Assembly: GCA_045627045.1 (NCBI GenBank)
Contig: JAZQMY010000005.1
Span: 26,566 to 90,565, forward strand
Source of the DNA: SIG351 sp045627045
Lineage (GTDB): Bacteria; Bacillota; Clostridia; HGM11327
Direction: 5' to 3'
DNA length: 64,000 nucleotides
Made by a program: the position numbers and the translations under genes. Positions within the stretch are counted from its first letter, which is position 1, and each line of letters opens with the position of its first letter. This document shows positions 60,538 to 64,000 of the stretch, in pieces. The notes under the pieces are model-generated. The model was not told where the DNA came from and searched no databases. It was given only the letters and a program-made list of their open reading frames with translations.

Positions 60538-62148
60538 TTAATCCTTCATATACGCTACCGTATAGTATCCGAATTCCTTCAGCTCAAGCCCGAGGTTTTC
60601 CAGCTGGTATGCAGTTGATTTGTTGGTGGACTTGAAAATGTATGCTGAATTGTTCCAACAGTCGGCTATTGTGTGGTAGCTAATCTCAAAAGTATAGTTC
60701 GAGAACGTATGAATGTTCATGAACGGAGACGGCCAGTTGTTATATACCACAGTGTCGGCGAAAACATCGTGAGGCGTTTTGTCAAACCAAAGAACCTCGG
60801 CAAAGCAGATCGAAAGATCAACGTATACGTTCTCAAATTCTTCTTCCTTGACAAAATTCACTGAATCCTCCATGCCATACATGAATGCACCTGCAATTTT
60901 GTCCTTGTAGTCTCCGAAATAGTATTCGCCGAACGACGTCAGGGCAACAAGGTAAACAGTGATCACTGCTATGTTTACGATTCTCCTGACCGATACAAAC
61001 GAGCCCTTGAAAAAGGGAAGCAGCAATGTATCAAGTCCGAGTGCGATGAGCATGAGGAGATAGGGAATGGCTCCGTTTGCTCTGTTGATATTCAGACTCG
61101 TGACAAGAAGACATGAGAACAATGCAGCAATGAATGCAGGCAGGATCAAAAGCTCCGGAGAGAACTTTTTTCTGCCGATGCAAACGATGGTGTTTACCAA
61201 TAATCTTCCGAGGCCGATGAATATGAACGGAATGCTGAAATAATAGCACAGACCGAAATCTGAAATCGTATTCCATGTCATGCCGTCGTCCTGTCCGATA
61301 AGAATCTTCCATACGGCTTTGAATGATTCTATGTCCTTGACTCTGCTGAGTGACAATTCGTTGTTTCTCATTGAAACAAGCTTCGGGATCGAAATGAAGT
61401 TTGTTTTTATTTCAGAAATGTATCCGAAGTTTACAAGCAGGAAAAGCATAAGCGGAAGGGCAAGCACGAAGAGTATTGCAGCCGATGCAAAAACGTACTT
61501 CCATTTGACACTGACTTTTGCAATCAAAAGATAAACTGTCATCAGGAAGAGTGTGAGCGGCACCGTTATCCACATTGTTGAATATGCATAAAGGCTCAGA
61601 CCGTAGAACATTGCCGAAAGCATAAAGTACTTGCTGTTTTTTATTCCCTTGACAAAGAAGAACAGACCGAAAATGAGAAAACCGGGAGCGAGATTGCTTT
61701 CAAGCCCCCATCTGGAGAGCATTATCTGCCAGGGCGATACGGCAAAAATAAGAAGCCCGAGAAGAGCTGCTCTTTTGCCTGACATTTCTTTGATAAGAAA
61801 ATATACCGAGATAAGTACGCCGAGAGAAACGATAAGCTGAGGTATGCGGAATACTGTAATTGATTCGCCGAAAAGCCGGAAGAGAGGTATTGCAAGATAA
61901 GTCTCAAGTGCGTTCATTCCGCTGCCCCAGGCAATGAAGTAGACAGGGTTGTGGTAGCCAAACGAATCAACACCGAAGTTGAGAAGCGAATAGGCTTCGT
62001 AAGCTGCATATGCTTCGTCCTGATTGAAGCCGGCAGGCATTGATCCGAACTGATAAAGCCTGAAGCCGGCACCTATCAGAAAGATGAAAAGCACTGCGGC
62101 AGGATATCTGTACCTGAACAGAAAATCGGTTATTTTTTTAACTTTCAT
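60538..62148 (-). CDS. GT-C type membrane glycosyltransferase (ArnT/PMT-like)
   Basis: Polytopic enzyme expected to transfer a sugar from a polyprenyl-phosphate donor to a cell-surface acceptor. The first extracytoplasmic loop has the acidic motif FNQDEAYAAYEAYSLL (about 41-56), followed by about 10-12 membrane segments and a soluble C-terminal domain (about 420-536). I chose the ATG at 62148, 7 bases after GGAG. Its acceptor is unknown. It is a single-gene unit on the minus strand. Confidence 0.75.
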   Translation of the reverse strand: MKVKKITDFLFRYRYPAAVLFIFLIGAGFRLYQFGSMPAGFNQDEAYAAYEAYSLLNFGVDSFGYHNPVYFIAWGSGMNALETYLAIPLFRLFGESITVFRIPQLIVSLGVLISVYFLIKEMSGKRAALLGLLIFAVSPWQIMLSRWGLESNLAPGFLIFGLFFFVKGIKNSKYFMLSAMFYGLSLYAYSTMWITVPLTLFLMTVYLLIAKVSVKWKYVFASAAILFVLALPLMLFLLVNFGYISEIKTNFISIPKLVSMRNNELSLSRVKDIESFKAVWKILIGQDDGMTWNTISDFGLCYYFSIPFIFIGLGRLLVNTIVCIGRKKFSPELLILPAFIAALFSCLLVTSLNINRANGAIPYLLMLIALGLDTLLLPFFKGSFVSVRRIVNIAVITVYLVALTSFGEYYFGDYKDKIAGAFMYGMEDSVNFVKEEEFENVYVDLSICFAEVLWFDKTPHDVFADTVVYNNWPSPFMNIHTFSNYTFEISYHTIADCWNNSAYIFKSTNKSTAYQLENLGLELKEFGYYTVAYMKD

Positions 62149-62309
62149 AATATACTCCATATATTAAAGATAATATCTAATTTATACATCTTTTTTTCGG
62201 ATTTGTCAATAGCATTTGATCAGGGAGAAAATGAAAAAGAGAAAAATGTCCGATATTTCACCCAGAGTTCACACAGAAAGAATATAATTCAAAAGAAGGA
62301 GAAGACAAT

Positions 62310-63599
62310 ATGGATAAAAGCAAGGATGTCAAAATATTGGATACAATCGGACTTGTATTCTCCCTGACAATGATCGGACTGAATTTCTGCTTCTTTGATA
62401 TGTTCAGGGCTATGTTTGACGAAATCGGATTTATGTTCGGCATAATGAACAGCTGGTGGGAGAATTCGTATATTACGGCGGCGTGCGTACTGCTTATTCT
62501 GATGTGGATATTGTTCACGCTCGCAACGTTTTACTTTGCCGTGAACGTTGTATATGTGATCCAATGGTTCAGGAAGAAAAACGAAGACGATCTTCTGATG
62601 AACTTTGCCGTCGCTCGCTGGATGAAAAAGTTCCCGCAGAAAAGATATATCAAACGTATCGAAAGCGAAACGATAGGGGAGAAGTACAGAAAGCAGAAGC
62701 TAGATGCGTTGTATAACGAAAGAAGAAAGCTCGGCTTTCTTTATAATCTCGTCGGAACGGTATTGCTGTTTGCAATGATGACGGTATGCATACTCGGAAT
62801 ATCAATGATAGTTACATATTTTTACGGCGGAGATAAGCTTAAGAATAACGAAATAACGTGGATCAGGACAACACTGCTTGCATTGATCCCGCTTGCGGCG
62901 GCGGCGCTTTACTCAATTATGTATAACCTGAGGGTTGCCGACGTGAAAAGAAAAGTAATTGGTATAATTCAGATATCTACTGAAGCTTTGAGAAAGAGAG
63001 AGTATAAAAAGATAATAAGCACGCTCAGAAAATGCGGTGTGCTTCATATTATCGTACTTCTGATGACGGAACTGCTGTTGACCTGCTATCTTGATACCGC
63101 CGTATTCGGATATAAACTGAAGGACCTCAATACCGGGGAGATAATTGAAACGGGAGAAGTGACCACGGAGGATTTTATCAGGAGAATAAACTCAACAACG
63201 TCCGAAGAAGCACTGCGAATAATTGCAGAAAGCGGAGCAGGAGAAGACGGTGCACTGTGTGCAATACTCGCAATAATAGGGCTGGCACTCTATTTCTGGA
63301 TATTTCTATTGCTCGTCGTGTGCATAAGGAAGATATTGGGGAAGAGCGGCGGCGGTATGGCTATAATGTCCGGAGCGGTGATGATGGGGATTCATTTTGT
63401 GTCAGGTATGCTTTTATTCATAAAGGTGGATTCGGAAAGCAAACTGTACGGAACCTTATCAAAGCACGGGAACCTTGAAGCAATATTCAGGACGGAGCTC
63501 ATTATACCGTTTGTCATAATGATAATACTGTGCGTACTCTATCGCTATCTGCATTCAGAAAAACTCAAAAAGAGACTTGACGGGAACGAAAAGCAGTAA
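62310..63599 (+). CDS. Integral membrane protein, unknown
   Basis: The 429 residues contain about seven hydrophobic segments (near 12-35, 55-85, 140-170, 185-205, 243-262, 318-345 and 350-420), a basic cytoplasmic loop after segment 2 (RKKNEDDLL, RWMKKFPQKRYIKR) and an acidic loop near 270-315. No family is recognised. AAGGAG precedes the ATG. It is monocistronic with a terminator. Confidence 0.65.
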   Translation: MDKSKDVKILDTIGLVFSLTMIGLNFCFFDMFRAMFDEIGFMFGIMNSWWENSYITAACVLLILMWILFTLATFYFAVNVVYVIQWFRKKNEDDLLMNFAVARWMKKFPQKRYIKRIESETIGEKYRKQKLDALYNERRKLGFLYNLVGTVLLFAMMTVCILGISMIVTYFYGGDKLKNNEITWIRTTLLALIPLAAAALYSIMYNLRVADVKRKVIGIIQISTEALRKREYKKIISTLRKCGVLHIIVLLMTELLLTCYLDTAVFGYKLKDLNTGEIIETGEVTTEDFIRRINSTTSEEALRIIAESGAGEDGALCAILAIIGLALYFWIFLLLVVCIRKILGKSGGGMAIMSGAVMMGIHFVSGMLLFIKVDSESKLYGTLSKHGNLEAIFRTELIIPFVIMIILCVLYRYLHSEKLKKRLDGNEKQ

Positions 63600-63646
63600 A
63601 ACAGAAGATGTAAAGAAAATATGTGATAAAAACAGACGAAAACATC

Positions 63647-63672
63647 AAGGGCTTCCGGCAACGGAAGCCCTT
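63647..63672 (+). terminator. Intrinsic terminator after the membrane protein gene
   Basis: AAGGGCTTCCG/CGGAAGCCCTT stem, GCAA tetraloop, then TTCAT. Confidence 0.9.
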
Positions 63673-63717
63673 TTCATATAAAAACATACAAAAACATTAA
63701 AAAAGAGCAAAAAAGGC

Positions 63718-63746
63718 TTGACAAAAACGGAAAAAAGATGTACAAT
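63718..63746 (+). promoter_or_regulatory. Tandem promoter P1 of a probable rRNA operon
   Basis: TTGACA (63718-63723), 17-base spacer, TACAAT (63741-63746), preceded by A-tracts like an UP element. Confidence 0.75.
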
Positions 63747-63833
63747 ACGCAGGCACCTTTGAGAGAACGGCAATTCGATTGGCTTCGAAAGAGCCGGTTT
63801 GGAAAAAAGTTTTCGAAAAAGTGAAAAAAGTGC

Positions 63834-63862
63834 TTGACAAAAACTGAAATCAGTTGTATAAT
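63834..63862 (+). promoter_or_regulatory. Tandem promoter P2 of a probable rRNA operon
   Basis: TTGACA (63834-63839), 17-base spacer, TATAAT (63857-63862): perfect consensus, followed by ACGCAGGCACGTTTGAGA as after P1. Confidence 0.85.
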
Positions 63863-63944
63863 ACGCAGGCACGTTTGAGAAAGCGGCAAATTGAAACATC
63901 TGAAAACAATTTGCAAAAAGCTTTTGAAAAAGTGAAAAAAGTGC

Positions 63945-63973
63945 TTGACAAAATACAAAATCAGTTGTATAAT
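63945..63973 (+). promoter_or_regulatory. Tandem promoter P3 of a probable rRNA operon
   Basis: TTGACA (63945-63950), 17-base spacer, TATAAT (63968-63973), followed by the same ACGCAAGCA block. Spacing from P2 is 111 bases and from P1 to P2 116 bases. A stable RNA operon (rRNA) most likely starts just beyond 64000. Confidence 0.8.
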
Positions 63974-64000
63974 ACGCAAGCATGGTTGAGAGAGCCAAGC

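Noticed and set aside
1..64000. CRISPR array
   Set aside because: No regularly spaced identical direct repeats were seen and no cas gene is present.

Overview
The window looks like a low- to mid-GC, strictly anaerobic, spore-forming Clostridia chromosome, most likely Oscillospiraceae/Ruminococcaceae. The sporulation genes spoVT and ylbJ, the oxygen-defence set (flavodiiron protein, desulfoferrodoxin), the anaerobic ribonucleotide reductase, the AGGAGG ribosome-binding sites and the TTGACA-17-TATAAT promoters all fit. No rRNA gene lies in the window, so the placement is inferred from gene content.

Housekeeping part (1-44200). 1-3100: EcfA2 and EcfT of an ECF vitamin transporter, then truA and a YjjG-like phosphatase, packed as one operon. 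3148-7024: an amidohydrolase, then a flavodiiron protein, superoxide reductase and Crp/Fnr regulator, with a Crp-like palindrome at the -41.5 position of the promoter. 7165-10179: a DnaQ-type exonuclease, then a LexA-like repressor, Y-family polymerase and YolD cassette behind a perfect palindrome. 10231-11480: a cobalamin riboswitch controlling a DUF4430 lipoprotein and an ECF S component. 11588-16196: spoVT, then rsmD, coaD, a coiled-coil protein and ylbJ (the Bacillus ylbH-ylbI-ylbJ order), then two related lipoproteins. 16275-24652: an intracellular beta-helix protein, a membrane protein, rpiA, upp, a phosphoesterase and a Gfo/Idh plus SDR pair. 24967-29857: TAXI-TRAP uptake, a YczE-like membrane protein and a TIM-barrel isomerase. 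30095-34337: nrdG, nrdD with a fused C-terminal redoxin domain, and a thioredoxin reductase-like protein. 34419-42777: a second YczE-like protein, a tRNA-Leu(UAA) transcript that also carries two odd tRNA-Leu-like units, an NSS transporter, two deacetylases, a tandem glycine riboswitch with an AGCS symporter, and an acyltransferase. 42876-44167: an ECF sigma/anti-sigma pair.

Accessory part (about 44500-60360). This AT-rich block is bounded by tRNA-Leu-derived sequence. It carries a minus-strand peptide natural-product (RiPP) locus that I do not recognise as a described class. Reading in the direction of transcription: a consensus promoter, a leader with an intrinsic terminator, two tandem Cys-rich precursor peptides of 33 and 41 residues, a radical SAM/SPASM maturase, an ABC exporter, an HPr-kinase-like P-loop protein, a nucleotidyltransferase, an acyl carrier protein, an FkbH-like HAD-IIIC protein and a BtrH-like protein. 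Both precursors share an N-I-V-P-x-C-G-C motif and end in Ser. Three decayed insertion sequences (IS110, IS5, IS110 relic) interrupt the locus. To its right lies a remnant mobilisable element: repeats, an oriT-like hairpin, MobC, two small genes and a large serine recombinase, with no relaxase. It ends at two identical tRNA-Leu(GAG) genes.

Right end (60538-64000): a GT-C-type membrane glycosyltransferase, an unknown membrane protein, and three tandem near-consensus promoters typical of an rRNA operon that would start just outside the window.
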